From assembly GCF_023920105.1 (NCBI RefSeq), contig NZ_CP083693.1, forward strand, positions 1,567,001 through 1,631,000: a stretch of 64,000 nucleotides of DNA, read 5' to 3'. This stretch comes from Bartonella taylorii. Its GTDB lineage: Bacteria; Pseudomonadota; Alphaproteobacteria; Rhizobiales; Rhizobiaceae. Below, piece after piece: positions 51,801 to 60,739 of this stretch (the first letter of the stretch is position 1; every line of letters begins with the position of its first letter). The position numbers and the translations under genes were made by a program. Below the pieces are notes generated by a model. The model saw only the letters and a list, made by a program, of their open reading frames with translations, was not told where the DNA came from and made no database searches.

Positions 51801-54384
51801 GTTTGAACAGCTCAAACGACTTGATGAGAGTGATTTTGATCTCGCAATCAATAGTCATCAAGAATCTCATTATCAATTAAACTACAAAAAGTGCAACGAG
51901 GGAAGACAAGTTACGACACAAACGAAACAAAGCCTTTTTGCTTCCATTGGTCTTATCAGTCATCAAAAAGATTCTATTCTCCCTGTTGATGGACAAGGCC
52001 TACAATATTGGAATGGTTATGGCGGGTTTAACCAGCATAACTATTATGTGATACGTCTTCATGGACACACCACCACACCACATCCATGGATTAACGTCAT
52101 TGCTAACCATAATTTTGGTTTCCATGTTTCTGCTGAAGGTGCACTTTTTACTTGGGCAAACAATAGCCGCGATTATCAATTAACCCCTTGGAGTAATGAT
52201 CCCATTTCTAACCGTCCAGGGGAAGCACTTTACCTAGTAGATCGCTTATCTTTAAAACGTTTCTCGCCTGTTTCTGCCGTTGAATGTAATGAAAATGTTA
52301 TCTATGAAGCTTGCCATGGTTTTGGATTCTCAACCTTTAAATCCACTCATTCAGAGATCACATTAGAACTTACCCATACACTCGATCGAGAAAAATCGGT
52401 TCGCCTTTCACGTCTCATCCTTAAAAATGACGGAAAAACACCGCGATACTTACGTCTTTACAATTATGTTGAATGGGTGTTAGGAAACATTCGTACAAAA
52501 TATGCACCTTTTATACTTGCCTCTTATGATACCAAACGTGGTGCACATTTTATTAAAAATCCCTATCATATCGAAAAATCTCAACACGTAGCATTTTTAT
52601 CCGCATCCGAAATACCATCTAGCACCACCACCAATCGCACTGAGTTTATCGGGACAACAGGAACAGTTACACATCCTCACGCAATCCGTAAAGCCGGCGC
52701 CCTTTCAAATACGGTTGAAACAGGATGTGATCCTTGTTCAGCATTAGCCTATGATATTGATCTTCTCCCAGGACAAAAAAAAGAAATCGTTTTCTATCTT
52801 GGTAGTGCTGAAAATATACAAGAGGCTGAAAAATTACTAGACCAAGTACGTGCAAGTGATTTTGAAATTCTGCTCACACAACAAAAACAACAATGGAGTC
52901 ATTTCGTTTCCCCCCTCCAAGTAAAAACACCTGATCCCTCTTTTGATATTATGGTCAATCATTGGCTCCCTTATCAAGTCTATGCTTGCCGCATGATGGC
53001 GCGCGCAGCTTTTTATCAAGCGAGTGGTGCATTTGGCTTTCGCGATCAATTGCAAGACAGCTTGTCTTTGTTATTGCTAGAACCGAAACTGGCGCGTGAG
53101 CAATTGTTAAACGCTGTAGCACATCAATTTCCGGAAGGTGATGTACAGCATTGGTGGCTCCCTCATACCAATGCTGGTGTTCGCACATACATTTCTGATG
53201 ATATCGTCTGGCTTGCTTATGGAACAGCTCTTTATGTCAACACGACTGGCGACTACGCATTTCTCAATACTCCAATAGCTTTCATTGAAGGAGCTGCTGT
53301 CAACGATGGACAACACGATGCTTATTTTCAACCCACACAATCTTCAAAAATTGCTACGATTTATGAACATTGTGCTTTAGCTTTAGACCTTGCCATAAAG
53401 CGCTGTGGACAACACGAACTTCCACTTATTCTCGGCGGTGATTGGAATGATGGCATGAATTTGGTAGGTATTGAAGGAAAAGGCGAAAGCACTTGGTTAG
53501 GGTGGTTTCTTGGAACCGCGCTAAAAGCATTCATCCCCCTTGCTCAAAGCCGTGGCGATAACAGCCATATGCAAGCATGGAGTGCATACCTTAAACGTTT
53601 GACGAATGCTCTAGAAGACCACAGTTGGGATGGTGCTTGGTATCGACGAGGGTATTTTGATGATGGAACCCCTCTCGGTTCTAAAATAAATGATGAATGC
53701 CAAATTGATACTATTGCTCAAACTTGGGCTGTCATTTCTCAAATGGCATCTCTTGAGCGTCAAAAACAAGCAATGGCATCCATGCTTGAACATCTGTGTG
53801 ATGAAGACGGCGGACTTATACGTCTATTCTGGCCACCTTTTGATAAAAGTATTCTCGAACCTGGTTATATTAAAGGCTATCCTCCTGGAATACGAGAAAA
53901 TGGTGGTCAATACACGCACGGTGCTATTTGGAGCATTTTAGCGCTTGCTGAAATGGGTGAAAGGGACAAAGCCTATAGTTTGTTTTCTATGATCAATCCC
54001 ATTACCCATGGGCAAAATCCTGAAACTTATCGTGTTGAACCTTATGTTATGTCCGCAGATATTTACGCTACCCAACCACGTCGTGGACAAGGTGGTTGGA
54101 CATGGTATACAGGTTCAGCAGGCTGGTTCTACCGCGCGGCAACCCAAAACATTCTTGGAATTAATCGTCAAGCTAATCAATTATTTTTACGTCCAAATTT
54201 GCCTTCCTTATGGCCAGAATACGAAGCAAAAATGAAGTTTCATGATGCTGTTTATACCATTAAAGTGAAATGGGGATCTGAAAATACACTCAGTATTAAT
54301 GGTAAAAAATATGCCAAGGTTCACGCAGGAATAAAGTTAAAAAAAACGGGAAAATATGAAATCATACGTATTGTTAAATCTTAA
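45811..54384 (+). CDS. ndvB: Cyclic beta-1,2-glucan synthase
   Basis: The 2857-residue product matches NdvB/ChvB/Cgs in size. Helices at about residues 410-466 precede a cytoplasmic GT84 glycosyltransferase domain (about 485-790) with VVVPTLITS, TLDSDTRLTPES and the HHRWIRGDW motif; more helices follow at about 800-990. The long C-terminal part contains two glucan-binding repeats and a GH94-type phosphorylase domain with GGDWNDGMN near residue 2545, thought to set ring size. It makes periplasmic cyclic glucans used in osmoadaptation and host interaction in Rhizobiales. No frame break is seen. The exporter gene ndvA is not in the window. Confidence 0.95.
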   Translation: MAHTISFMKCFFSQQTEHLYLTETSFPIRSTYKQQNELYKLGYDIASKREIPLPEYKGENNFHKRLRENAKLILHAFHISDVAAHNDETIAPSAQWLIDNYYTIDKNIQQLRRDLSKSFIKQLPLYKQKAGIPRIFALAWLYIAHTDSEFSQETLTATINGFQKVCALEIGELWALPSVMQMLLIENVRRLSLRIEQTRYMRHLAHKVADKISLADNETKLHTLFTLYKPFTADSTFSAHLFYRLRGASIDSTTALTWLEKQLQSKNSSLEIATADEHTRQASDGVTMGNIIRSLKAIDDTDWTIWFETVSSVDFILHENSDFSKIDSHSRNIYRQVIEKIARLSPLNELEVARKAVEMTSSSSKESSHHNNPSVGWYLVDEGRHILEKACGYTPPLFIKWIQALCCSKIRIIAIPVSLLTFALLLAVYAFLEVSGTTPRIAFLFTALALFPAMDAAFAFFNTVVSWFMPSKQLIGYEYKEGIPKNARTMVVVPTLITSRDYIDEQVRNLEIHYLSNPKGAIHFALITDWDDSPFEQTQDDLDLLHYAQRSIDKLNHRYHRYDIPLFFLLHRRRLYNASEKCWMGWERKRGKLYELNLLLRGDKNTSFYPPNPHLPMDCRFVMTLDSDTRLTPESVTKLVGKLNYPLNHPIFDPHNGKVVKGYSILQPRITPSLTTGKVTSILQRFFSTNRGIDPYVFAVSDTYQDLLGEGTFIGKGLYNIDAFQQALKGKIKENTVLSHDLLEGGYARTALVSNVEVIEDYPTAYNVDVARHHRWIRGDWQLLPYLFSPHKINSITRWKMQDNLRRSLTPLMWLIAAITGWSLLPLKIAIIWQTFLLFSLFVSPILGVLKTFVPSNIDHSLRGYLRLILNKSIFTLTNIFLKTTFIAHSAYFMTDAIVRTLYRMGISKQHLLEWKTSTSTKTMPNSLGFYILTMWPASLIGILAVALPFSFHSLTSFLALPFGLAWFFSPLIAWIVSQPSTFETTLHISSGDNKILRCIARRTWLYYATFVNAQNNYLPPDNFQEDPEPLVAQRTSPTNIGVYLLSIIAARDFGWISFAEAITRVECTLRSLEKMEKFRGHLYNWYETDTLKPLLPTYISTVDSGNLAGHLVTLSSALSEWAEKPHVFFQSDRAGLCDVNAILEETVKEIPDNQYIPHPLRQQIEQHITNFYHSISVFIKKPDTTTFYTTNLSLAACDILYLIEELNQKIQTIESARALSWAKCLVETCEAHHHDATSDYDSEKLRKKLNTLAVKARQIAFDMKFDFLEQPKRHLLSIGYRVQENKLDESCYDLLASEARLASLFAIAKGDIKIKHWFHLGRLLVPIGWKGALLSWSGSMFEYLMPSLVTCEPLGSLLDQTNRLIIRHQIQYAHKRRLPWGISEAAFNARDHLMNYQYANFGAPNLGLQRGLSRNAVIAPYACLLAAQYVPTQAVTNLKRLRDLGALGTYGYYDSVDFTPSRLPTGKKYAVVRNYYAHHHGMSILAINNVIFQGRMRDRFHRDPIIETVQLLLQERAPHQIPIIHTKVMNQMRNNPREFDDAPLRIITNPLLKPRATLLLSNGFYSVMLTANGSGYSRWHNYAITRFLPDTTEDQQGTLFFLRDTHSGRWWSVTGEPTRVVEEEAICIFTDEKAEYTKMVDGIKSTLECLITSEGCGEGRRIQLINITNKERLIEVTSYGELALATMDTDCAHPVFSRMFIETEITEERRTIFAKRRKRSPNDPEIHIAHFVTDTTDTLQEVEAETDRSLFIGRGRSIHRPAAFDQNSRFNNSQGCVLDPIISLRCRIKIPAHEKAELIFWTFAANTKETLQNHINHYRQPNIFQQEFSMAWTRSQVSLYQSGINLKEAITYQKYATPLIYPDRKWSLSPKILAKALGKQSDLWPMSLSGDYPICLLRLDNKGDITVLCELLKAHEYWRMRGLIVDLVILNEQACSYIQDTQRAIEWVCESYRHHTHDTNERQHIFTLQRDQINDQSLKTLLASARIILDAQNGSLFEQLKRLDESDFDLAINSHQESHYQLNYKKCNEGRQVTTQTKQSLFASIGLISHQKDSILPVDGQGLQYWNGYGGFNQHNYYVIRLHGHTTTPHPWINVIANHNFGFHVSAEGALFTWANNSRDYQLTPWSNDPISNRPGEALYLVDRLSLKRFSPVSAVECNENVIYEACHGFGFSTFKSTHSEITLELTHTLDREKSVRLSRLILKNDGKTPRYLRLYNYVEWVLGNIRTKYAPFILASYDTKRGAHFIKNPYHIEKSQHVAFLSASEIPSSTTTNRTEFIGTTGTVTHPHAIRKAGALSNTVETGCDPCSALAYDIDLLPGQKKEIVFYLGSAENIQEAEKLLDQVRASDFEILLTQQKQQWSHFVSPLQVKTPDPSFDIMVNHWLPYQVYACRMMARAAFYQASGAFGFRDQLQDSLSLLLLEPKLAREQLLNAVAHQFPEGDVQHWWLPHTNAGVRTYISDDIVWLAYGTALYVNTTGDYAFLNTPIAFIEGAAVNDGQHDAYFQPTQSSKIATIYEHCALALDLAIKRCGQHELPLILGGDWNDGMNLVGIEGKGESTWLGWFLGTALKAFIPLAQSRGDNSHMQAWSAYLKRLTNALEDHSWDGAWYRRGYFDDGTPLGSKINDECQIDTIAQTWAVISQMASLERQKQAMASMLEHLCDEDGGLIRLFWPPFDKSILEPGYIKGYPPGIRENGGQYTHGAIWSILALAEMGERDKAYSLFSMINPITHGQNPETYRVEPYVMSADIYATQPRRGQGGWTWYTGSAGWFYRAATQNILGINRQANQLFLRPNLPSLWPEYEAKMKFHDAVYTIKVKWGSENTLSINGKKYAKVHAGIKLKKTGKYEIIRIVKS

Positions 54385-54515
54385 AAACAGAAAAATGAAA
54401 CGGATTTTTTATTCTTGCCCAAAACCATAGAGTTGTTATCGTCCCTGTATTCCCTATATTGATCGTGTTGGTGTACAGTAATTTTAGATTCCACAAGACT
54501 GAAAGAAAAAGGGTT

Positions 54516-55811
54516 ATGAATCATCCAGATATTGCGAGACGTGTTTATAATCATACTTGGAAACTTGATCCTATTATTCGTTCACTTTTGGATACGGATT
54601 TTTATAAACTTCTTATGGTACAAATGATTTGGGGGCTTTATCCAAATGTTAATGTTACTTTCTCCCTCATAAACCGTACCAAAACAATACGTCTCGCCGA
54701 TGATATTGATGAGGCTGAATTGCGTGCTCAACTTGATCACGCCCTCAGTTTGCGCTTTACAAAAAAAGAAATGATCTGGCTTGCTGGTAATACATTTTAT
54801 GGACGCAAACAAATTTTCGAACCAGATTTTCTTCATTGGCTCGAGAACTTTCAACTGCCAGAATATGAACTCACCCGCAAAGATGGGCAATATATCCTCC
54901 ATTTTCATGGTTCGTGGTCCCATAGCTCGATGTGGGAAATCCCCGCCCTTGCTATTATCAGTGAATTACGTTCACGTGCTGCTATGAAAAAACTAGATCG
55001 TTTTGCTCTTGATGTGCTTTATGCACGTGCTAAAGCAAAAATGTGGAGTAAAGTTGAGCGGCTTAAAAAATTGCCTAATATTAAAATATCTGATTTTGGT
55101 ACAAGGCGTCGTCATTCTTTTTTATGGCAACGCTGGTGCGTTGAAGCATTAAAAGAAGGTATTGGCGATTCTTTTACTGGGACTTCCAACGTTCTTCTGG
55201 CCATGGATACAGATTTAGAAGCTCTTGGAACCAATGCACATGAATTGCCCATGGTCATTGCTGCTCTTGCTAATAACGATAACGAATTGTGCAAAGCACC
55301 TTATAAAGTTCTGCAAGATTGGAACCGTTATTATGGTGGAAATCTTCTCATTGTTTTGCCTGATACCTTTGGTACAGAAGCATTTTTATGCAATGCACCA
55401 GATTGGGTGGCTGATTGGACAGGTTTCAGACCTGATAGTGCTCCACCCATTGAAGGTGGCGAACGCATTATCCAATGGTGGAAAGAAAAAGGAAAAGATC
55501 CACGCGAAAAATTATTGATTTTTTCTGATGCCCTTGATGTCAATACTATTGAAAAAACTTATCATCATTTCCACGGGAGAGTGCGTATGAGTTTCGGATG
55601 GGGAACAGATCTTACCAATGATTTTGCAGGTTGTGCACCCCAAGAAATTGCAACCTTTGATGCTCTTTCCCTTGTTTGTAAAGCCACTCATGCCAATGGT
55701 CGACCAGCTGTAAAACTCTCGGATAATCCTGAAAAAACCATCGGTAGTCCGCAAGAAATAGAACGTTATCTCAATTTTTTTGGTAATCAAAAACCACCTA
55801 TAAAAACTTAA
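54516..55811 (+). CDS. pncB: Nicotinate phosphoribosyltransferase
   Basis: The 431-residue NAD-salvage enzyme turns nicotinate and PRPP into nicotinate mononucleotide, with ATP. Motifs are [40 protein letters not shown] (His/Asn around the phosphohistidine region in the family) and [18 protein letters not shown]. The ATG at 54516, after GAAAGAAAAAGGG, fits homologues better than the frame start at 54459. It follows ndvB by about 130 bp on the same strand. Confidence 0.94.
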   Translation: MNHPDIARRVYNHTWKLDPIIRSLLDTDFYKLLMVQMIWGLYPNVNVTFSLINRTKTIRLADDIDEAELRAQLDHALSLRFTKKEMIWLAGNTFYGRKQIFEPDFLHWLENFQLPEYELTRKDGQYILHFHGSWSHSSMWEIPALAIISELRSRAAMKKLDRFALDVLYARAKAKMWSKVERLKKLPNIKISDFGTRRRHSFLWQRWCVEALKEGIGDSFTGTSNVLLAMDTDLEALGTNAHELPMVIAALANNDNELCKAPYKVLQDWNRYYGGNLLIVLPDTFGTEAFLCNAPDWVADWTGFRPDSAPPIEGGERIIQWWKEKGKDPREKLLIFSDALDVNTIEKTYHHFHGRVRMSFGWGTDLTNDFAGCAPQEIATFDALSLVCKATHANGRPAVKLSDNPEKTIGSPQEIERYLNFFGNQKPPIKT

Positions 55812-56193
55812 CCATAAGCTTATTTGTATAAAATTAAATACAAACGACTATAAAATCAATTACTGATGGATACTAGCCAGCTGATGCAGACTCTCTCAGC
55901 ATTAACAAAACAGTGTAGTTTTCCTCTATCAATGTAATTTATAATTGCTGATCAAAGTAATTTTACGAGCGTACTTGATTAAGGTGTTCGTATATAATCC
56001 TCTCTGCTCATAAAATTGTTTCACGAATATATCGTTATATCTCATGAACCCTCTAAAAAACTTATTATCTCATATACATCCTTGGTATGGAAACGTTAAC
56101 TAAATTTGAGAGTGGAAAATCTCTGTCAATAAATCTAACGCACTAGCAAAGATAAAAAGAGCATTTGATTCATAAAGCTTTTTATTTCTGTCA
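55812..56193. other. Non-coding spacer pncB to DUF454 gene
   Basis: About 380 bp between converging genes. I see no gene, terminator or repeat that I can support. Confidence 0.5.
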
Positions 56194-56580
56194 TTATGAA
56201 GATGGACGCGTCACAATATAAATGGCTATCAACAATAAAACAGCCGCAACCAACAAAGCAAACCACAAAGCAGGATGCAGCATCATCAAAAATGATAAAA
56301 AACCTCCCGCCATGCTCACCACCGCAAAAACTTTAATTAATGGTGGAATAGCTCTCTTTTCTTCCCATTGCTTAATAGGCGGACCGAAAACGCGGTGATT
56401 ATTCAACCAATGATGAAAACGTGGTGATGAACGCGCAAAACACCATGAAGCAACTAATAGAAAGGGCACGGTTGGCATAATAGGGAGTACTATGCCGATG
56501 ATACCCAATATAACCATTGCCCAACCCACTATAGACATGAAGATACGCAAAGGGTGAGATATAGTAAAATCCTTTTTCAT
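56194..56580 (-). CDS. YbaN/DUF454 family inner-membrane protein
   Basis: The 128-residue product has helices SIVGWAMVILGIIGIVLPIMPTVPFLLVASWCFA, with the DUF454 core LPxMPTxPFLLxAxxCFARSSPRFHHWL, then ALWFALLVAAVLLLIAIYIV. Function is unknown. An RKIPPLIK-like loop (RAIPPLIKV) sits between the helix pairs. The next gene upstream on the strand is sitD, but a terminator at 56772-56808 lies between them. Confidence 0.87.
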   Translation of the reverse strand: MKKDFTISHPLRIFMSIVGWAMVILGIIGIVLPIMPTVPFLLVASWCFARSSPRFHHWLNNHRVFGPPIKQWEEKRAIPPLIKVFAVVSMAGGFLSFLMMLHPALWFALLVAAVLLLIAIYIVTRPSS

Positions 56581-56967
56581 CTTCTAGCACCATTTTCCTC
56601 TACGAAAAGTCATAATATATTACACGCTTTGGTACACAACCACTTCTCAATACTATTTCATTCGTAAGCGTATTTTTCGGTGATTCCTCCTTTCAACGCG
56701 TAGAACAACTTACGCAATATGATAATCATTTCAAAAGTTTCAAGAAAGCAAAATAAATTGTTGAGAAAACAAAAAATAAAAAGGCTGCAGAATAAATCAA
56801 TGCAGCCTCTTAATTACGAATGCAGTGTTGGGGGGGGGAGAATACATACTGCATCCATCTGCTAGACATTAGGAGGAAAACGACCTAGCAACACGCTTTC
56901 TAGTTAAAACAAGCATGAGAAACAATAGACAAAAACGCATGTCTGCTATGCACGAACTTTATTACAC
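56581..56967. other. Spacer sitD to DUF454 gene with terminator and G tract
   Basis: About 390 bp that form the 3' end of the sit transcript and the promoter region of the DUF454 gene. It holds a terminator (56772-56808) and a run of nine Gs (56830-56838) in the loop of a 7-bp inverted repeat (ATGCAGT 56820-56826, ACTGCAT 56848-56854). No gene is seen. Confidence 0.55.
56772..56808 (-). terminator. Rho-independent terminator of sitABCD
   Basis: On the minus strand, AGGCTGCA and TGCAGCCT form an 8-bp stem (56782-56808) around an 11-base loop, followed by TTTTTATTTTTT. It lies about 160 bp after the sitD stop. Confidence 0.85.
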
Positions 56968-57873
56968 TTAAATTTCCTGAATTGTAACTCGGCGAAAAAA
57001 AGTCGACGTAAAAATAGCAATAAAAATCAAAGTTAAAATCAACACAATCGTGGAAGCAGAATCAGAACCTAAAAATAAGCTTAAATAAACTCCTAAAAAA
57101 CCAGAAAAAGCGGCAACAAATATAGCGATTACCAACATAAAAGAAAACCGCTTTGTAATAAGATAAGCAATTGCTCCCGGCGCTATCAATAAAGAAATAA
57201 CAAGAACAATCCCAACAGCTTTCAAAGCTGCAACGATCGTGAGAGAAATCATTGTTAAAAGAGTATAGTGGAGTACTGATATTCGCAACCCCATTGCACG
57301 ACCTTGAACTGAATCAAAAATATACAGCATAAAATCACGCCATTTCGCTCCTAAAATAAAGGTAACAGTAGCAGAAATTATCGCCGTCTGCGTGATATCA
57401 AGCCAGTTAACACCCAGGAGATTACCAAATAGAATATGATTCAAGTCTAAGCTACTATAAATAGATGTTGCCAAAACAAGCCCCAAACCAAACATAGACG
57501 AAAAAACAACACCCATCACCGTGTCCTGCTTGATACGGCTATTGCTCCCTAAAAAACCTGTTGTAAGAGCACAAACCATACCTGCAATAAAAGCACCACA
57601 AGCAATCAAGGTCATTGTAACATTCTCTGGGCGCACTTGCTGAAACCAAACAAATGGCAAAGAAGTCAAAACTGTTATCACCCACGGTGTCGCCATGTAA
57701 CCAAGCACAACACCAGGAAAAACCGCATGAGAAATTGCATCGCCTAAAAGCGCCCATCCTTTCAAAATAAGAAAACAAGAAAGCATCGCCATTGGAACAG
57801 AAAGGATTATGACAATAAGTATACCCTTAAGCATAAAAGAAAACTGAAAAGGAAGTAGTAATTGATCAATCAT
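56968..57873 (-). CDS. sitD: Metal ABC transporter permease, SitD/MntD-like
   Basis: ABC-3 family permease of 301 residues with about eight helices, for example MLKGILIVIILSVPMAMLSCFLILKG and VGIVLVISLLIAPGAIAYLI. LLGDAISHAVFPGVVLGY is the family signature loop. It forms the channel with SitC for uptake of Mn2+ or Fe2+. Its ATG overlaps sitC by 4 bp. Two different permease genes in tandem are usual for Sit/Yfe systems. Confidence 0.9.
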   Translation of the reverse strand: MIDQLLLPFQFSFMLKGILIVIILSVPMAMLSCFLILKGWALLGDAISHAVFPGVVLGYMATPWVITVLTSLPFVWFQQVRPENVTMTLIACGAFIAGMVCALTTGFLGSNSRIKQDTVMGVVFSSMFGLGLVLATSIYSSLDLNHILFGNLLGVNWLDITQTAIISATVTFILGAKWRDFMLYIFDSVQGRAMGLRISVLHYTLLTMISLTIVAALKAVGIVLVISLLIAPGAIAYLITKRFSFMLVIAIFVAAFSGFLGVYLSLFLGSDSASTIVLILTLIFIAIFTSTFFRRVTIQEI

Positions 57874-58736
57874 GATAACATCACACCTTTTTTTGCCGCA
57901 TTTATACGCAAGCGTGCCGCTATAAACCCATGTTTAGGAGCAAAAATAAAAGCTAAAATAAACAGAAATGCTTGAAAAAGTACAACAACACCACCTGTTT
58001 GCGCATTCAAAAAATAACTCACATAAACACCTAATATACTTGTGAATGTTCCAATTATAACTGCAATAACTAAAACATTCACAAAACGGTCACTTAAAAG
58101 ATAAGCTGTTGCTCCAGGCGTCACCACAAGACAAATGACCAAAAACGCTCCAACTGTTTGCATAGCAGCAACAGTACAAGCGGCAAGTAATGTGAAAAAG
58201 AGAATCTTTAAAAACTTTACGTTTAATCCAATAGCGCGTGCATGCGTCTCATCAAATAAAGAAACAAGGAGATCTTTCCATTTCAAAAGCAATATAAGCA
58301 AAGAAAAAAAACCAATAAAAGCCAATTGTATAATATCTGACGAGCTGACTGCTAAAATATTTCCCAAAACAATCGTATCAATATTAACGGCCATTGGTTT
58401 TAATGATTTGAGAAATAAGCCAAAAGCAAAAAAGGAAGAAAAAATGAGACCAATAATAGTATCTTCTTTCAGCTTTGTCCGGTGATTAAAAAAGAGCATC
58501 GCTGCCGCAGCAAGGCCACCAGAAAAAAAAGCTCCAAGAGAAAAAGGGAACCCTAGAAGATAAGCCCCTGCTACTCCAGGTACAATCGAATGGGAGAGTG
58601 CATCACCAATGAGCGACCAACCTTTCAACATCAAAAAAGCAGAAAGAAAGGCGCAAACACACCCCACCAATCCCGAAACCCACATCGCATTAACCATATA
58701 TTGATAGCTCAGCGGTTCAAGCAACCAAGACATCAT
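57870..58736 (-). CDS. sitC: Metal ABC transporter permease, SitC-like
   Basis: ABC-3 permease of 288 residues, related to the next gene. It has [23 protein letters not shown] and the helix [23 protein letters not shown]. About eight helices are visible. Its start overlaps sitB and its end overlaps sitD, each by 4 bp (ATGA), so the four sit genes are translated as a coupled set. Confidence 0.9.
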   Translation of the reverse strand: MMSWLLEPLSYQYMVNAMWVSGLVGCVCAFLSAFLMLKGWSLIGDALSHSIVPGVAGAYLLGFPFSLGAFFSGGLAAAAMLFFNHRTKLKEDTIIGLIFSSFFAFGLFLKSLKPMAVNIDTIVLGNILAVSSSDIIQLAFIGFFSLLILLLKWKDLLVSLFDETHARAIGLNVKFLKILFFTLLAACTVAAMQTVGAFLVICLVVTPGATAYLLSDRFVNVLVIAVIIGTFTSILGVYVSYFLNAQTGGVVVLFQAFLFILAFIFAPKHGFIAARLRINAAKKGVMLS

Positions 58737-59563
58737 GCTACGTGCTCCACTTTTTCAATATTCTCGAAAACTATAGATTGTTTTCCTGCCATGAAAACAT
58801 TATTTTTTTTTGCGTTTTGAAAATCAAAAATATGGTGGTGTAAAGCACCACCAAAAGTTTTCTCAAGATTTTCTTTTGTAAAGACAGCTTCAGTTAATCC
58901 AGACGCCAAAACCGTTCCCTTTACTAAGACAGTGTGGTCACAAAATTCACGAACAGAGCCTAAATTGTGGGTAGAAACTAATATCACAGCTCCTTCTTGA
59001 CGTAGGTCTCGTAACAAAGCAATAATTTTGTCTTCCGTTGTGACATCAACCCCTGTAAACGGCTCATCTAACAAAATAGCTTTTGCCTGCTGCGCAAGAG
59101 CACGTGCCAGAAAAACACGCTTTTTCTGCCCACCAGAAAGTTCACCAATTTGGCGCTTAGCAAATGGCAACATATCGACACGTTCTAATGCAACACGGAC
59201 AGCCTCATAATCTCGTGCCCGCGCATAGCGAAAGAAATTCATGTGACCATACCGCCCCATCAAAACAACATCTTCAACGAGAACAGGAAAATTCCAATCA
59301 ACATCTTCACTCTGAGGAACATAAGCAATAAGATTTTGTTTTAAAGCCGTATCAACAGGCAAACCAAAAATGCGAATTTTTCCTTTGGATGGTCGCACAA
59401 ATCCCATAATAGCTTTAAATAATGTTGACTTGCCTGATCCATTAACACCAACCAATGCTGTAATGGAACCTGTTGGACTCTCAAAATTCACATCGCGTAA
59501 AGCTGTATGTCCATTACGATAAGTTACTGTTACTTCTTGAGCAAATATTCCAGATTCTTTCAT
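58733..59563 (-). CDS. sitB: Metal ABC transporter ATP-binding protein, SitB-like
   Basis: ABC ATPase of 276 residues with Walker [20 protein letters not shown]-loop [20 protein letters not shown] (the VDWxFPV segment is typical of Mn/Fe importers), signature [17 protein letters not shown] and Walker [13 protein letters not shown]. The last ~35 residues after FGGALHHH are a polar extension. It overlaps sitA and sitC by 4 bp each. Confidence 0.92.
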   Translation of the reverse strand: MKESGIFAQEVTVTYRNGHTALRDVNFESPTGSITALVGVNGSGKSTLFKAIMGFVRPSKGKIRIFGLPVDTALKQNLIAYVPQSEDVDWNFPVLVEDVVLMGRYGHMNFFRYARARDYEAVRVALERVDMLPFAKRQIGELSGGQKKRVFLARALAQQAKAILLDEPFTGVDVTTEDKIIALLRDLRQEGAVILVSTHNLGSVREFCDHTVLVKGTVLASGLTEAVFTKENLEKTFGGALHHHIFDFQNAKKNNVFMAGKQSIVFENIEKVEHVA

Positions 59564-60468
59564 TGACTTCTTACTCCATCTAATAAGGCATTGCTAATAC
59601 GCCCGCTTGTGACACGCAATAAATCAATATAGGTTGGGACCTCACCATTTTTTTCACTCAGAGAATCAACATAAAGAACGCCACCGTATTTAGCCCCCGT
59701 CTCTCTCGCAACCTGTTTAGCAGGAGCAGGAGAAATAGTACTCTCAGAAAAAACTGCTTGGATATTGTGTTTGCGAACCATGTCAATAACGTGTTTAACT
59801 TGCTGCGGCGTCCCTTGCTGATCAGCATTAATTGGCCATAGATAGAGTTCTTTCAGATCAAAATCACGTGCCAAATAGCTAAACGCGCCCTCGCTCGTCA
59901 CAAGCCAACGCTTATCTTGCGGTACTGCTTCCAGTTCAGCCTTGATTGGATCAATCGTTGCGCGAATCTTCTGCTTATAAATTTCGGCATTTTCTTTATA
60001 AATAGCAGCATGTTCGGGATCATACTTTACAAAAGCGTCACGAATATTATCGACGTAAATCAAAGCAGAGGTCGGCGACATCCACGCATGAGGGTTTGGC
60101 TTACCACTGAAAGGTCCTTCACCAATTTTAATTGGCACAATGCCTTTTGAAACAACAACACTTGGAACATCCTTGATATTTTGGAAAAACTTTTCAAACC
60201 AAAGTTCCAATTCTAATCCATTCCACAATACAAGATTTGCACCTTGGGCGCGCATAAGATCGCGAGGTGTAGGTTGATATTCGTGAATTTCAGCACCTGG
60301 TTTGGTGATTGATTCAACATCAGCTGCATCACCTGCTACATTACGCGCCATATCAGCAATGATCGTGAATGTCGTAACCGCTTTAAATTTGCCAGCACCA
60401 AAAGCGAAATTGGGTGTAAAAAAAATAATAATTCCCAAAAATACGGTACAAAATGTTTTTACGTTCAT
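59560..60468 (-). CDS. sitA: Periplasmic metal-binding protein, SitA-like
   Basis: Cluster A-I substrate-binding protein of 302 residues with a signal peptide ([20 protein letters not shown]). The metal ligands expected for Mn/Fe binders are visible: His in [12 protein letters not shown], His in [15 protein letters not shown], Glu in [11 protein letters not shown] and Asp in VLYVDSLSE. The long His-rich loop of zinc-binding ZnuA is missing, which favours Mn/Fe. The ATG at 60468 has GAGAGGATCA upstream; a TTG at 60489 is less likely. It is the first gene of sitABCD. Confidence 0.92.
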   Translation of the reverse strand: MNVKTFCTVFLGIIIFFTPNFAFGAGKFKAVTTFTIIADMARNVAGDAADVESITKPGAEIHEYQPTPRDLMRAQGANLVLWNGLELELWFEKFFQNIKDVPSVVVSKGIVPIKIGEGPFSGKPNPHAWMSPTSALIYVDNIRDAFVKYDPEHAAIYKENAEIYKQKIRATIDPIKAELEAVPQDKRWLVTSEGAFSYLARDFDLKELYLWPINADQQGTPQQVKHVIDMVRKHNIQAVFSESTISPAPAKQVARETGAKYGGVLYVDSLSEKNGEVPTYIDLLRVTSGRISNALLDGVRSQ

Positions 60469-60487
60469 TGATCCTCTCTTTATTGCC

Positions 60488-60506
60488 AATGATTTGCATT
60501 ATCATT
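60488..60506 (-). promoter_or_regulatory. Fur/Mur-type palindrome upstream of sitA
   Basis: AATGAT-TTGCATT-ATCATT is a 19-bp inverted repeat resembling a Fur-family box, 20 bp before the sitA start. A second partly similar word, ATTTGCAAT, lies at 60530-60538. Fur-family Mur commonly represses sitABCD in Rhizobiales when manganese is ample. The binding protein is inferred. Confidence 0.6.
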
Positions 60507-60673
60507 TAGAAATAACAGTTATCTTTGACATTTGCAATGAAGGATTCTGACAAAAAATAACTTTTCAAGATGTTTAAAAACATTCTTTCAACTTTGAAAA
60601 AAACTGATCATTTAAAGAAAATCTGCTTTGTGCGAAAAATTTCTTTCAAGGAGCTCTATAAATCCTGAATGCC

Positions 60674-60709
60674 AAAAAAAGAGGGAGCACTTTTGAGTGC
60701 TCCCTCTTT
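60674..60709 (-). terminator. Strong terminator of pheT
   Basis: AGAGGGAGCACT and AGTGCTCCCTCT form a 12-bp perfect stem with a 4-base loop. On the minus strand a run of seven Ts follows (60674-60680 as As on the plus strand). It lies about 30 bp after the pheT stop. Confidence 0.95.
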
Positions 60710-60739
60710 ATAAAATAACCTGATAAAAGAGAAGAAGAC

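Noticed and set aside
45811..54384. Possible non-ribosomal peptide synthetase or giant adhesin
   Set aside because: The size suggested it, but the glycosyltransferase motifs, membrane helices and GH94-type domain identify cyclic glucan synthase.
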